IMG/VR virus record: IMGVR_UViG_3300028676_000003
Span: 186,001-250,000 of that record
From: a virus
Direction: 5' to 3' (one strand)
Length of the DNA: 64,000 nt
The notes under the pieces were generated by a model, which was not told the origin of the DNA, searched no databases, and saw nothing but the letters and a program-made list of their open reading frames with translations. A program made the translations under genes and the position numbers. Within the stretch, counting starts at the first letter, position 1; each line of letters begins with the position of its first letter. Below are positions 1 through 9,680 of this stretch, piece by piece.

Positions 1-810
1 AAACTAGATTCAGCGAGCGTTCTATCTAAGGTAGATAACCCTAACAAAACACAGTCAAATGTTACTGGTTTTGAGGTTTTCGGTGGAATGTATACACTAA
101 AATTACCAGCGGCACAATTCGGAGCCAAAGGATTTTATTCGATTATGATTAAACCAGTCGAAATTAGAACAACTATCGTAGATGTTGGTGTTTTATCAGC
201 ATTTCCTGATATTAAAGGACTAGTATTCGATTTATCGACAATTCCAAACACATTCCTTAGTAAGTTTGAGAATAATGGTCTTGTTGGGTATAGAATTGAG
301 TATTTAAACACGAATACTGGTGGAAGTGATGCTAAATTGAACAATTTCTTTAGAGTTATTACATCAAACAACAGAGCTGAACCAGTTAACCAAAATCTTA
401 CGAATTCTAATCAAAAAGCAATACGTTACAGATTCAACGACAATTCAACTCTTACATTTTGTACACTAACACCAGCTTCAGCATCAAATGTTAAACCAAA
501 TGCGTTGCCATTCATTGGACAACCTAATCAACAAGTGATTATTACAAATACATTATTCAATCCATTTATGCTTGAAGTAGAAATGGTTGAACACGATATT
601 GAAACTCTTGCATATGCATTGTTAGGAAACCAAAGCAAGTCTCTTGAAGATGGTATTTATACAATTTACAATTTCAGCAACGATATCTACAAACAATATA
701 ACTTGTATGAAATAAAAGACCAATTTACTGGTAAACCATTGTTCGAGGTTAGAGAAGAAAGAACGGCTATAGATTTTAGCAAAACATTTAATAATGTAAC
801 AACAATTTAA
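1..810 (+). CDS. Phage structural protein, 5' partial
   Basis: The reading frame is open to the left edge of the window, so the gene begins upstream; the methionine at 88 is internal or an alternative start. I recognise no named domain. The visible part is rich in Asn, Thr and Phe with alternating hydrophobic residues, as in beta-rich virion proteins. It ends four bases before the next large structural gene on the same strand, which supports a tail or baseplate operon. Function is inferred from context only. Confidence 0.6.
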   Translation, partial: KLDSASVLSKVDNPNKTQSNVTGFEVFGGMYTLKLPAAQFGAKGFYSIMIKPVEIRTTIVDVGVLSAFPDIKGLVFDLSTIPNTFLSKFENNGLVGYRIEYLNTNTGGSDAKLNNFFRVITSNNRAEPVNQNLTNSNQKAIRYRFNDNSTLTFCTLTPASASNVKPNALPFIGQPNQQVIITNTLFNPFMLEVEMVEHDIETLAYALLGNQSKSLEDGIYTIYNFSNDIYKQYNLYEIKDQFTGKPLFEVREERTAIDFSKTFNNVTTI

Positions 811-814
811 TAAA

Positions 815-3800
815 ATGAGTGATAAAAAAATAAAAGTAGCGGGGTATGCAAAGAAGGTTGTATATGACGGTAACATAGAATACAGAAATTTCAGTCCTGA
901 CCTAGTTGGTGTACAATTAGCTAGTAATGGTGGAACCCCTTTGTTTACAATGGGGAATTTTTCTATTACAACCAATCTTGACCCTAAAACCAATAAGTCT
1001 TTTATTACCAATAGTTTTTCAAATTTTACGTCTCTTGATGACTTACAGTTAACACTTGACCAAACCAAGGCTCTTTTAACAAATAATGCTGGTGTAATTC
1101 TTAACTTGGATAAAACCAATCTTAAATACTACTCATTATTTGGTTCACTTACTGAGTTTGTTAGAGTTTCATTGGAAAATGTTATTACTACTTGGCCCGC
1201 TTCATTGTATATGTATTCAGTGAATACTAATGCGGCAGGTACAACAATTACAAATAATACATTCGATAATTATACTTATGATAGTATTTCAGATACTTCT
1301 AGCTTTAGAGTTAATACAAATTCAATCATAAACAGCTTTGATATCAATTACCTTTTAAACGGAACTATCCAAGATACTTTCAATGCATCAAATGATATAA
1401 GAAACTTAACAGTAAACTTTTATTCATATGCTGTATTATTTGAAGGTGTGGAATTTCCAGTAATTGGATATACTGGTTCAACTGATACCGTAAACGATTT
1501 TATCTATTTTGATATCAAAGGAAACCCGTTTTCAGGACAACCAAACAATATAACTTATCACGTAAAGCCAAATAAGACGATTGAAGACACGTTCTTTAAT
1601 ACGTTGGATGATTTTACCTCTTATCTATTAAATCGTCTTATAACACCTGTTTATACGGCTACATTCAGTTATCCAATCAAATCTGAAGATGGATTGATTC
1701 TTTATGTAGATAAATCAGTAACTTGGCCTGTAAGTGATGGTTATAACATTGATTTTGATTCAGGTGAGTATTTGTCGTATGCAACAGAATTATTTGAAAT
1801 TGCAACAAATAATGACTTGTATACAAGTAACCTTATGAATAGATTTCTTGTATCGGAATCTATTACATCATTTGATACACAACCTGTATTCCTTGCCGAT
1901 GAGCATATGGATTCTTCAGGTCAAAAAATGAACAAGACTCTTAATCTTTATGGTCAAGAATTTGATGATATTAATAAGTTTATTACTGGTATTTCTTTTG
2001 CACATACAGTAACATATGATAAATTGGATAACACACCTGATATCTACGTTAAAGATTTAGCGAGAGTAATGGGTTGGGACCTTATCTCAAGTGTTGTAGA
2101 AAACGATTTATTAGCGAATTATGTAAAAGCGTCAAAATCAACATATAGTGGTCAAACTGTTGGACTTACAGCAGTAGAAGCTGATGTTGAGCTATGGAGA
2201 AGACTTATTCTTAATTCACCTTGGATTTGGAAATCTAAAGGAGCTAGAAAAACAGTTGAATTCTTATTGAAGTTCATTGGAACTCCGCAAGGACTAATCC
2301 AATTTAATGAATATGTTTATAAAGCAGATGGACCGATTGATATTGATTTCTTTACACAAGTTCTAGAATTAAATGGTCTTGATACTGATTTGACATTATA
2401 TTCATTGGATTCAAATGGTTATCCAAGATTTCAAACAGATACTGATGATATGTACTTCCAAAATGATGGTCTTTGGTACCGTGAAACTGGTGGTGCTGAC
2501 TCAGTGGTTGATATCCTTACTGGAAATAACCCACACGTTGGGCCTTATGATGGTGGATATAAATACATCAATCAATTAAGAACACTTATACCTAATTTTT
2601 CAGCGGTAACGATTACTGGTGAAACAATTACTAGTGGAACAACAAATCTATTTACAAATTATCTATTAGGTGATATAACTAACTATACAGGAGCTACTTA
2701 CGTTGATGTAATAAATGATGATGGAAGCGAAATAAATTCTACACTTGTTGTAGTATCAAGTATTATTGATGACCCAAGACCAACTGTAGAACAAACACCT
2801 TGTGGTTGTATTCCAGCTAGTGCTGATGACGCTTTGAGTATCTGTGTTAAAACAGTTGAACCAACAATTGCATTACCTTGTAGTAGTCTTGCTAATCAAC
2901 CAACGAAAGATAATGAAAATGGTTATTATGTGTTCCAAAAATACCAATATAACCAAGATGGTAGTATTTATTCAGTTAATGGAAATCCTGTTTTAACAAA
3001 TGGATTATTCATTGACAGAGAGTGTTGTACTGCGTTGAACGGTGCTCCAAGTTATTCAGACTATGTTAACCCTACAAATAGCGAAGTATCAAGTGGTTAT
3101 GCATGTTGTCATGGTAATAATTGTGGTTGTTCACTAGCTTGTAATTGGTATTTAAGTCCAAGTACTATTTCAATAAGTGGAAATAACTTTTTAGATTTCA
3201 GAACCCTTTTCGGAACTGGAACTCATAAGGTTGTATCTCCTGATACTTCTAATTGTCCGACACGTTGGTCAACACCAGTACCAAATATCATTGACCCATA
3301 TACTAATGAAACAGGTTTTGGATGTAAGATTAATTCACTTGGAGTTACTGAGTTTACTACAATGGTAAACTACTTTAAGGCTAAGGCTGATGGTGGTAAT
3401 GGTGAGGTTAAGTGTTGTGCTTTCACACCTGAATACTATATTGATTTAATAACACCACCGCCAGTTGTTGTAGTACCACCAGTTGAACCGCCAGTGGTTA
3501 TACCGCCAGCGGGTTGTAAACCAATTCTTATATTTGATTATATCGGAAACGGTGGTCCAGCAATCTTTAAATATAAGGTTTGTGGTGATTCAAATTATTC
3601 AACACATACATTTAACTTGTTACCATCAACGGCTAACCCATATACTTACCCAGTTTACTCTGATTCAGCGTTTACTACCAAGTGTATTGTTGAAAATAGT
3701 ATGGAATTAGTAAGTGGAGATATAACAATAACTCAAAACAGATATATTTATTCAGGTACGAGTTGTACAAGTAACCCACCAGTTGTTGTACCACCAATTG

Positions 3801-4459
3801 TTAGTAGAGCTTGGCATTTCAGTAATGTAGGTAATACAACAGTAATGGATTCTTGTGGTAATAATACGTTTACATTAACACTTTACACAAGTCCACAAAA
3901 TGGTGCAACACCACTTATGGGTAGTCAAATGTTTACTGATGCTAATTTAACAACACTTTATACAGGTGGTAACCTATGGTATAACTCTAAAGAGGCATCT
4001 GCTGGAACACCAACATCTTACAAGATAAATAATGCGGGTGTTCTTATAGATTCATCAACTTGTCCTGATTATTGTTGTGGTGATTTAATATTCTACGCTT
4101 CTAACTTTACAGGTGAAAATATGAGTTATGCTTATCAAGATTGTGATACTGGTACGACGATTTACGTATTTATACCTTATGGTGGACAACCTGAAACGGC
4201 TTATGGTAGAATTCAGTGTGGTCAACACCAATTTGGAATGAGTGCATATAAAAGCACTGGTGCTGAAGCTTGTGCTTATGTTGGAGCTGAAATAATACTT
4301 TATGCGGCAACAAATGCCTTGAGTATTGGTACTATTGTATTTGAAGATGCTTCACTACAATATCCAGCAATTCACGGTACAACATTCATGAAAGAAATGG
4401 CAACTGGTAAGGTTTGGAAGATAGTAAATTCTAAGATTACAGCACAATATACATGTTAA
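815..4459 (+). CDS. Large tail/baseplate or fibre protein with cysteine-rich C-terminal adhesin domains
   Basis: A 1214-residue protein. The first ~630 residues look like a virion assembly region, with a distinctive Trp-rich helix near 445-475 (ELWRRLILNSPWIWKSKGAR). The rest is a chain of Cys-rich modules with CC, CGC and CxC pairs, separated by a Pro/Val linker near 885-900 (PPPVVVVPPVEPP) and a second one near 990. The last ~130 residues (from CPDYCCGDL) closely match the C-terminus of the 397-residue protein further downstream, so the domain has been duplicated or exchanged between fibres. Many Cys are paired, suggesting disulfides or metal binding outside the cell. It heads a run of structural genes. 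Family name not recognised; baseplate or fibre role inferred. Confidence 0.75.
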   Translation: MSDKKIKVAGYAKKVVYDGNIEYRNFSPDLVGVQLASNGGTPLFTMGNFSITTNLDPKTNKSFITNSFSNFTSLDDLQLTLDQTKALLTNNAGVILNLDKTNLKYYSLFGSLTEFVRVSLENVITTWPASLYMYSVNTNAAGTTITNNTFDNYTYDSISDTSSFRVNTNSIINSFDINYLLNGTIQDTFNASNDIRNLTVNFYSYAVLFEGVEFPVIGYTGSTDTVNDFIYFDIKGNPFSGQPNNITYHVKPNKTIEDTFFNTLDDFTSYLLNRLITPVYTATFSYPIKSEDGLILYVDKSVTWPVSDGYNIDFDSGEYLSYATELFEIATNNDLYTSNLMNRFLVSESITSFDTQPVFLADEHMDSSGQKMNKTLNLYGQEFDDINKFITGISFAHTVTYDKLDNTPDIYVKDLARVMGWDLISSVVENDLLANYVKASKSTYSGQTVGLTAVEADVELWRRLILNSPWIWKSKGARKTVEFLLKFIGTPQGLIQFNEYVYKADGPIDIDFFTQVLELNGLDTDLTLYSLDSNGYPRFQTDTDDMYFQNDGLWYRETGGADSVVDILTGNNPHVGPYDGGYKYINQLRTLIPNFSAVTITGETITSGTTNLFTNYLLGDITNYTGATYVDVINDDGSEINSTLVVVSSIIDDPRPTVEQTPCGCIPASADDALSICVKTVEPTIALPCSSLANQPTKDNENGYYVFQKYQYNQDGSIYSVNGNPVLTNGLFIDRECCTALNGAPSYSDYVNPTNSEVSSGYACCHGNNCGCSLACNWYLSPSTISISGNNFLDFRTLFGTGTHKVVSPDTSNCPTRWSTPVPNIIDPYTNETGFGCKINSLGVTEFTTMVNYFKAKADGGNGEVKCCAFTPEYYIDLITPPPVVVVPPVEPPVVIPPAGCKPILIFDYIGNGGPAIFKYKVCGDSNYSTHTFNLLPSTANPYTYPVYSDSAFTTKCIVENSMELVSGDITITQNRYIYSGTSCTSNPPVVVPPIVSRAWHFSNVGNTTVMDSCGNNTFTLTLYTSPQNGATPLMGSQMFTDANLTTLYTGGNLWYNSKEASAGTPTSYKINNAGVLIDSSTCPDYCCGDLIFYASNFTGENMSYAYQDCDTGTTIYVFIPYGGQPETAYGRIQCGQHQFGMSAYKSTGAEACAYVGAEIILYAATNALSIGTIVFEDASLQYPAIHGTTFMKEMATGKVWKIVNSKITAQYTC

Positions 4460-4485
4460 AATAAAAATAAAATAAATAAAAATAA

Positions 4486-7035
4486 ATGGCAAATACTAAC
4501 TTATCAGAAGTTATAAGCAAATGTACAACGCTTTGGAACACTGCGATTTCACAAAATGGAATCATCAAAAATGCAGATGGAACAATATCGGTGTATGTTA
4601 CAAATAGTAATAACGTAAAAGCTCCTTATCAAGTAACCAAGACATGTTGTGAAACACTTGCTACTATGACAAATGAGGGTTATTTCTATGATTTAGATAC
4701 ACAAAAATGTAAATGGTCAATCGTTAACCAAGATGAGGTTAGCGATAAGCCATTTAAGATTGTATTGAATCCAACTGGTAATGATGGTAGTATTTTCCAT
4801 TATGACACAAATGAAACTTGTTCTTTGGTAGTTGATTTAGACTATTTGTTGAAATTTGATTGTGAAGTTCTTTCAAATATACTTTCACCAGTAACACCAA
4901 TTGACTCAGCTACGCTTGCAAAAATAAATAACCTACAAACTCAAATTAATCAACAAAGTGTCTTATTAGAAGAAGTTGAATCTGATTTGAACTTATATAG
5001 AATAGAGTTGGATAATCTGACATATTCTATCGTTTGTGATTCATTTCCAATACAAGATTCAAATCTTATTGCTGACCCACAAACAAGTGTAACACCTACA
5101 GCCAAACAAATTGTACCTTTTAGTAAAACAGCGTTTGGTAATGTAGCACCATTTTCATTTGCTTATGCAACGAAAGCGGTAACATATTGTCTTACAGAAC
5201 CAACAGGTCTTGAAGTTTGGGAAAGTATTCTTGGAACAAACAGATATCAGTCATTCTTAAATGGAAATGCTGATTCTTATACTTGTAATGATGTAATTAA
5301 CATTTTTAATCAAAGCGCATCGAGTTCTGAGGTTCTTATTTATGAGTGTACAACACCTTTCGGGGCCAAGACACTTGTTCAAAGTAAGATAAACGCTCTT
5401 GAATTGCAACAAGCAAGTCTTATTGACAGTATCTTAGCGTTACAAACTGAATTAAACCAAGTACAAAGACTAGAAGCAAATAGTTGTGATTATCCTATGG
5501 GTATTCTTGAAACAATGGATGTATCTATGTCTATTGATTTAGTAGAACAAAATGGTAATTTAACAAGTGTTTATGATAATAATATCTTTCCAGCAATAGG
5601 ATTAGGTAATCTATATGAATACTTAACACTAAAAGGTGATAAGAGTGGTTTTTTCATTTGCGGCCAACCTAATTCAACTGAGACTTGGACTAGCGGTTGT
5701 ACTGGTTTAAATTTATCAGCGTCAAGCTTAGGACAAGAAACAAATGTAACATCTTGTATCAATATTCATGATTATTTCTTGAATGAATTATATACTGAAT
5801 CAGGTTATAGAGATGTAACTGATGGATTAACAGCGTTTACAACATCACTAACACCAAATGTTTTAGCTTCAGAATGGCTACATTATTCGGTTAATATTGA
5901 TGATAAAGCAATCATTGAACAAATTACAGACCAAAAGATTAAATTAAGTCTTAAGATTAATAGTTCTTGTGGTGATTTCTGTGTTCTTGTTGATAATATT
6001 TCATTGAATAAGGTTTGTACTCAAGTTGATAGAAATGATATTGTTGTTTCGAAATCTCCTGGTTTCCAATTATCTAGAGTTATAGATAATAAGAAATCTT
6101 GGGTAAATAACGATTCACTTATTTCTAGAGTTTTTGATATTAATAATGTTAATACAAATTCTGATATTCGTCAAACGGATTACCAAATCAAAGATGAAAG
6201 ACTTGTTATTAATACCAAGGAAATTGACTTGGATTTAAACTCAGCAAAAGCGGTAGAGTATGATGTTTTAACATTCATACAAGATAATCCTTGTTTATTA
6301 ACTGGTGAAACAACATGTCAGCCTTGTATTGATGATAATAAAATGTTCCAAGATGATGAGTGTTTTATCTTCATGGATGGTGATTCATATGACTTCCAAG
6401 ATGGAATTGATGGTGATGATAACCCATGTTGTGGTGACCATACAGATTACTCTAAGTTATTTACAACAGACTTATCTACAATTACAACCGTTGAGATGTT
6501 TGAGACTGTCTTAACGTCAGAAATTATTGATGCTAAGAATAGACAAACAATTTCAAGTTATCCAACACTTAAAGCCCTATATGAGAGATATCTTGCAAGT
6601 AGTGGTTTTTGTGGTGTACAAAGCTCAGGATTCAACTATGAAAATATGGACCAATTTGCAGGTCTTATTGGTGATTATTGGGTAGATATCATTGAACAAG
6701 TAATTCCAGCAACAACACTTTGGGGAAGTGCTAGAATCTATACAAATACCCTATTTGACCAACAGAAATTTAAATATAGAAGTTATTCATCTTTATTCTG
6801 TGAAAATACACATCCTGATATCAAAAATGTTAAAGGAATCTTCTGTAATTCAGAAGAAGTAGAGGTAATAACATCGGTAATAACACAAGTCGGAGCTAAT
6901 GAGATTCAACCTAAACCAATTTACACTAGATGTAATAAGATTTATCTAGTTCAAATGAATGCAAGTTCAGAGTTTATTGGAACTGTTAGTTTTTCAAATA
7001 ATAATGAGAATTCAGTAACAGAAATCATAATCTAA
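4486..7035 (+). CDS. Large structural protein with central coiled coil
   Basis: An 849-residue protein, preceded by a 26-bp A-rich spacer. A heptad-like segment lies near residues 148-175 (NNLQTQINQQSVLLEEVESD) and another near 300-330, suggesting an elongated oligomeric virion part. Cys occurs throughout, with clusters near 605-615 (CQPC) and 640-650 (CCGD). It has no signal peptide or membrane span. It follows the large fibre or baseplate gene in the same direction, and the late-type ATATTTAT motif only reappears behind it, so both are probably co-transcribed. Likely baseplate or tail fibre; family not recognised. Confidence 0.7.
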   Translation: MANTNLSEVISKCTTLWNTAISQNGIIKNADGTISVYVTNSNNVKAPYQVTKTCCETLATMTNEGYFYDLDTQKCKWSIVNQDEVSDKPFKIVLNPTGNDGSIFHYDTNETCSLVVDLDYLLKFDCEVLSNILSPVTPIDSATLAKINNLQTQINQQSVLLEEVESDLNLYRIELDNLTYSIVCDSFPIQDSNLIADPQTSVTPTAKQIVPFSKTAFGNVAPFSFAYATKAVTYCLTEPTGLEVWESILGTNRYQSFLNGNADSYTCNDVINIFNQSASSSEVLIYECTTPFGAKTLVQSKINALELQQASLIDSILALQTELNQVQRLEANSCDYPMGILETMDVSMSIDLVEQNGNLTSVYDNNIFPAIGLGNLYEYLTLKGDKSGFFICGQPNSTETWTSGCTGLNLSASSLGQETNVTSCINIHDYFLNELYTESGYRDVTDGLTAFTTSLTPNVLASEWLHYSVNIDDKAIIEQITDQKIKLSLKINSSCGDFCVLVDNISLNKVCTQVDRNDIVVSKSPGFQLSRVIDNKKSWVNNDSLISRVFDINNVNTNSDIRQTDYQIKDERLVINTKEIDLDLNSAKAVEYDVLTFIQDNPCLLTGETTCQPCIDDNKMFQDDECFIFMDGDSYDFQDGIDGDDNPCCGDHTDYSKLFTTDLSTITTVEMFETVLTSEIIDAKNRQTISSYPTLKALYERYLASSGFCGVQSSGFNYENMDQFAGLIGDYWVDIIEQVIPATTLWGSARIYTNTLFDQQKFKYRSYSSLFCENTHPDIKNVKGIFCNSEEVEVITSVITQVGANEIQPKPIYTRCNKIYLVQMNASSEFIGTVSFSNNNENSVTEIII

Positions 7036-7037
7036 CA

Positions 7038-7045
7038 ATATTTAT
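7038..7045 (+). promoter_or_regulatory. Late-type promoter motif ATATTTAT
   Basis: The ATATTTAT core lies 12 nt before the ATG at 7058, followed by an A-rich tract. The same core and spacing recur before many other virion genes in the window. Confidence 0.55.
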
Positions 7046-7057
7046 AAATAAAAAGAC

Positions 7058-7348
7058 ATGAAATTAACAGATAGACAATTAGCCCCAGTATATTCAGAAA
7101 CGGATTTGATTCACGTAGTATTAACTGGTGATACATCACAAAATCCAGCAGGTAGTTCATATAAAGCTGAAATTGGTAACTATAACAATAATATTGTAAG
7201 GGACCTAATCATCAATATAAATTATTTGCCAAATGATTACACGGAACAAGATGTTTGCGATTACATAAACAACTTACCACCTGAAGAAAGAACAATTGCT
7301 CCAACGGATAGTAAGTGGAACGTAATCATAGCAGTTTTAGGTAGCTAA
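7058..7348 (+). CDS. Small protein of the tail gene cluster
   Basis: A 96-residue protein with no recognised domain; it is mixed alpha/beta with no membrane segment. It starts behind a late-type motif and its stop overlaps the ATG of the next gene (TAATG), implying translational coupling. Its position between structural genes suggests a minor virion or assembly protein. Confidence 0.6.
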   Translation: MKLTDRQLAPVYSETDLIHVVLTGDTSQNPAGSSYKAEIGNYNNNIVRDLIININYLPNDYTEQDVCDYINNLPPEERTIAPTDSKWNVIIAVLGS

Positions 7349-7977
7349 TGACGGTTTATATTCCATCATATTTCAAGGATTACCAAGAAAGAAAAGATAA
7401 ATTTAAAGAGGTCATTGATTCATACCTTAAGCTAGATTTTTATATTGTAATTTATTGGATGAATCCTAGTAATGAAAAGATACTGAACGAAAGAATAAAA
7501 TATATAGATGCTGATGAAATAGTCAATGCATCTATAGCTAGAAATCATCTTTTAAGGCTATTTTACGCAAGCGAAGATGATGAAGCAATACTAAGTGACG
7601 ATGACACGATTTTAAACGCTTTTAACAGCTTTAAAATAGATTTTGATGTAATATCACTAGTTAACGATAAAAGACCTGAAATAGTTGAAACTCCGATGAT
7701 ATCAAGTGCTATCATGATTGTTAAAAATTTAAAGAAGAAATATGATAAAGAGTTGTATTTTGATGAAAGTCTAGAATCTAACCAAGACTACGATTTTGGG
7801 TTAAATTTGGTAAGTAACGGATTAAAGGTCGGAACGCTGAATACTCAACAAGTAGAAATAAATAAAGGAAAATCAGTAATGTTTGACAATCAAATGCAAA
7901 GATTGTATAGAAAAAATCAAACACTGCACACAATAATAAAAAAATGGAAATTAAACGATGGATTTAGTAATAGATAG
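7348..7977 (+). CDS. Glycosyltransferase-like protein (GT-A fold)
   Basis: A 209-residue protein. Residues 75-90 read ASEDDEAILSDDDTILN, an acidic DDD patch after a hydrophobic strand, as in the metal-binding DxD motif of GT-A glycosyltransferases. A later ESNQDYDFG segment resembles the acceptor-side acidic motif. It lies between fibre genes and could decorate fibres or virion proteins with sugar. The gene ends with TAG, and the following fibre gene starts 20 bp inside it. The fold is inferred from a few motifs; the substrate is unknown. Confidence 0.55.
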   Translation: MTVYIPSYFKDYQERKDKFKEVIDSYLKLDFYIVIYWMNPSNEKILNERIKYIDADEIVNASIARNHLLRLFYASEDDEAILSDDDTILNAFNSFKIDFDVISLVNDKRPEIVETPMISSAIMIVKNLKKKYDKELYFDESLESNQDYDFGLNLVSNGLKVGTLNTQQVEINKGKSVMFDNQMQRLYRKNQTLHTIIKKWKLNDGFSNR

Positions 7978-9007
7978 AATATATGAAATTCAAAATATTG
8001 GAAAGGGTGAAATAATAAATATTCTTCCTGAAAATCTTTTGGAGTTATATAACGTTGATAATAACACCCTTTGGGAACGTGGAAGTGGTTATGGTTCGTT
8101 GATACCAAAAGGTTCAAACAACACAGCTACTCAAAATAATTCTATTGCTATTGGTGCAGGTACTGAAGCAACTGGTAATGATTCATTTGCTGGTGGTTTT
8201 TTATCAATCGCAACCAATAATAATGCTTTTGCCTTTGGTTATCAAACACTTGCTGACCAAGTAAATGCTTTTGCTATTGGTTCTGCAACAACAGCTTCAG
8301 GAACCAATTCATTTGCTGGTAATGAAAGTACACTTGCTTCAGGTTATGCTTCTTTTGCTGTAGGTAGAGGAACTATTGCCAGTGGTATGGTTGGTTCAGC
8401 ATTTGGTAATGGAACAACAGCGGCAAACTATTCAACAACAGCATTTGGTAATTTTACAAACGCAAACGGTGATACATCATTTGCGGCTGGTTATTTAAGT
8501 GATGCAAACGGTGATTATTCATTCGTATTGGGTGCTGGTAGTATTGTTAACGGTAACTATTCTATTGTATTAGGTCAAAATATTACTGGAAATCAAAATG
8601 ATACAACATATGTTGATAATTTGAATATTAAGACTCTTGGAGTTGGAGCACCAGTTACTAGCCTTGCAATTGATTCAAATGGTTATGTAGTTCCAGCACA
8701 AGCGCAAAACCTACAAAAAACAATCACTGGTAGTACAACACTAACAACAGCTGATAATAATTATACAATCCTTATTAATAACGGAGCTAACCCAATTACA
8801 ATTACAGTACCAGCTGGTTTATTATCAGCAATAAGTATTGGATTCATTCAACAAGGAACAGGTGATGTAACATTTATTGCTTCAGGAACAACAATTAGAA
8901 CACCTCTAGTTGGAGCCTTTAAGATTAAAGGTCAAAATTATAATGCTTACTTAGAACAAGTAGGAAATACAGACGTTTATCATTTATTAGGTAATTTAAA
9001 AGTATAA
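7958..9007 (+). CDS. Tail fibre with YadA-type head repeats
   Basis: A 349-residue protein. Residues ~60-215 consist of about ten degenerate 14-16-residue repeats (AIGAGTEATGNDSFAGG, AFAIGSATTASGTNSF) typical of the left-handed beta-roll of trimeric YadA-like adhesin heads. A beta-rich C-terminal domain (~235-349) follows the TYVDNLNIKTLG linker, which reappears in the minus-strand fibres near 55-59 kb. Such repeats in phages form slender trimeric fibres. It starts inside the glycosyltransferase-like gene, so the two are translationally coupled. Confidence 0.8.
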   Translation: MDLVIDRIYEIQNIGKGEIINILPENLLELYNVDNNTLWERGSGYGSLIPKGSNNTATQNNSIAIGAGTEATGNDSFAGGFLSIATNNNAFAFGYQTLADQVNAFAIGSATTASGTNSFAGNESTLASGYASFAVGRGTIASGMVGSAFGNGTTAANYSTTAFGNFTNANGDTSFAAGYLSDANGDYSFVLGAGSIVNGNYSIVLGQNITGNQNDTTYVDNLNIKTLGVGAPVTSLAIDSNGYVVPAQAQNLQKTITGSTTLTTADNNYTILINNGANPITITVPAGLLSAISIGFIQQGTGDVTFIASGTTIRTPLVGAFKIKGQNYNAYLEQVGNTDVYHLLGNLKV

Positions 9008-9010
9008 TTT

Positions 9011-9679
9011 ATGTGGAATTTTAAAAGAGATATCTTTAGGTCGGAAATGGATTCTGGTATTGAAATAGATTTATGTTTTGATACCATTAGCCCAAGTGCG
9101 GCTTGTTTTAGTTGTGGAGAAATAGAATTCGAACCTTTTGATTCAATGGTTGTAAGATTTATCTATGAAAAACCTTCAAATGGTACAGATTTAGATATTA
9201 TGGTATTTTATGACAATACAGGTACAATATACGATAAAGATGCAGTAGGATATGGACAAACACCTAATGGAACCAAGGTTCCAACTGATGCAACACCTGA
9301 TGGTAATGCTTACTTATGGTGGGCTTCTGATGATGTTGGAACTACAGGTGGAACTTGTGTTGAAGCGGTTGTTATTGGAATTAAAAACTTCACAGATAAC
9401 GTATCGACAGTTGGAAACATCATTGATATTCCATTAAGAGTAGGTTGGTTTAACTCAAGAGGTGATGGTAACATTACTATTGAATTAGTTACATATTCAG
9501 GTGGAACAATGTCTAAGGTTGGAACAAATATTATCAATACTGGTGGAGTTGTAGTTGATTCTCAATCTACAACCAAAAATGTTCTGTCTACATCAGGACA
9601 AGTAACTGAAATACACTCAGATTTAGTAGGAACAGTTCAATATAACAAAACAACCAAAGCGGCAATTTTAATAGCATAA
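9011..9679 (+). CDS. Virion-associated beta-rich protein
   Basis: A 222-residue protein without a recognised family. Beta-rich composition, few charged residues and one early Cys pair (CFSC, near residues 32-35) suggest an extracellular fibre-associated module. It starts four bases after the upstream fibre gene and is followed within two bases by the next, so it belongs to the same operon. Confidence 0.6.
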   Translation: MWNFKRDIFRSEMDSGIEIDLCFDTISPSAACFSCGEIEFEPFDSMVVRFIYEKPSNGTDLDIMVFYDNTGTIYDKDAVGYGQTPNGTKVPTDATPDGNAYLWWASDDVGTTGGTCVEAVVIGIKNFTDNVSTVGNIIDIPLRVGWFNSRGDGNITIELVTYSGGTMSKVGTNIINTGGVVVDSQSTTKNVLSTSGQVTEIHSDLVGTVQYNKTTKAAILIA

Positions 9680-9680
9680 C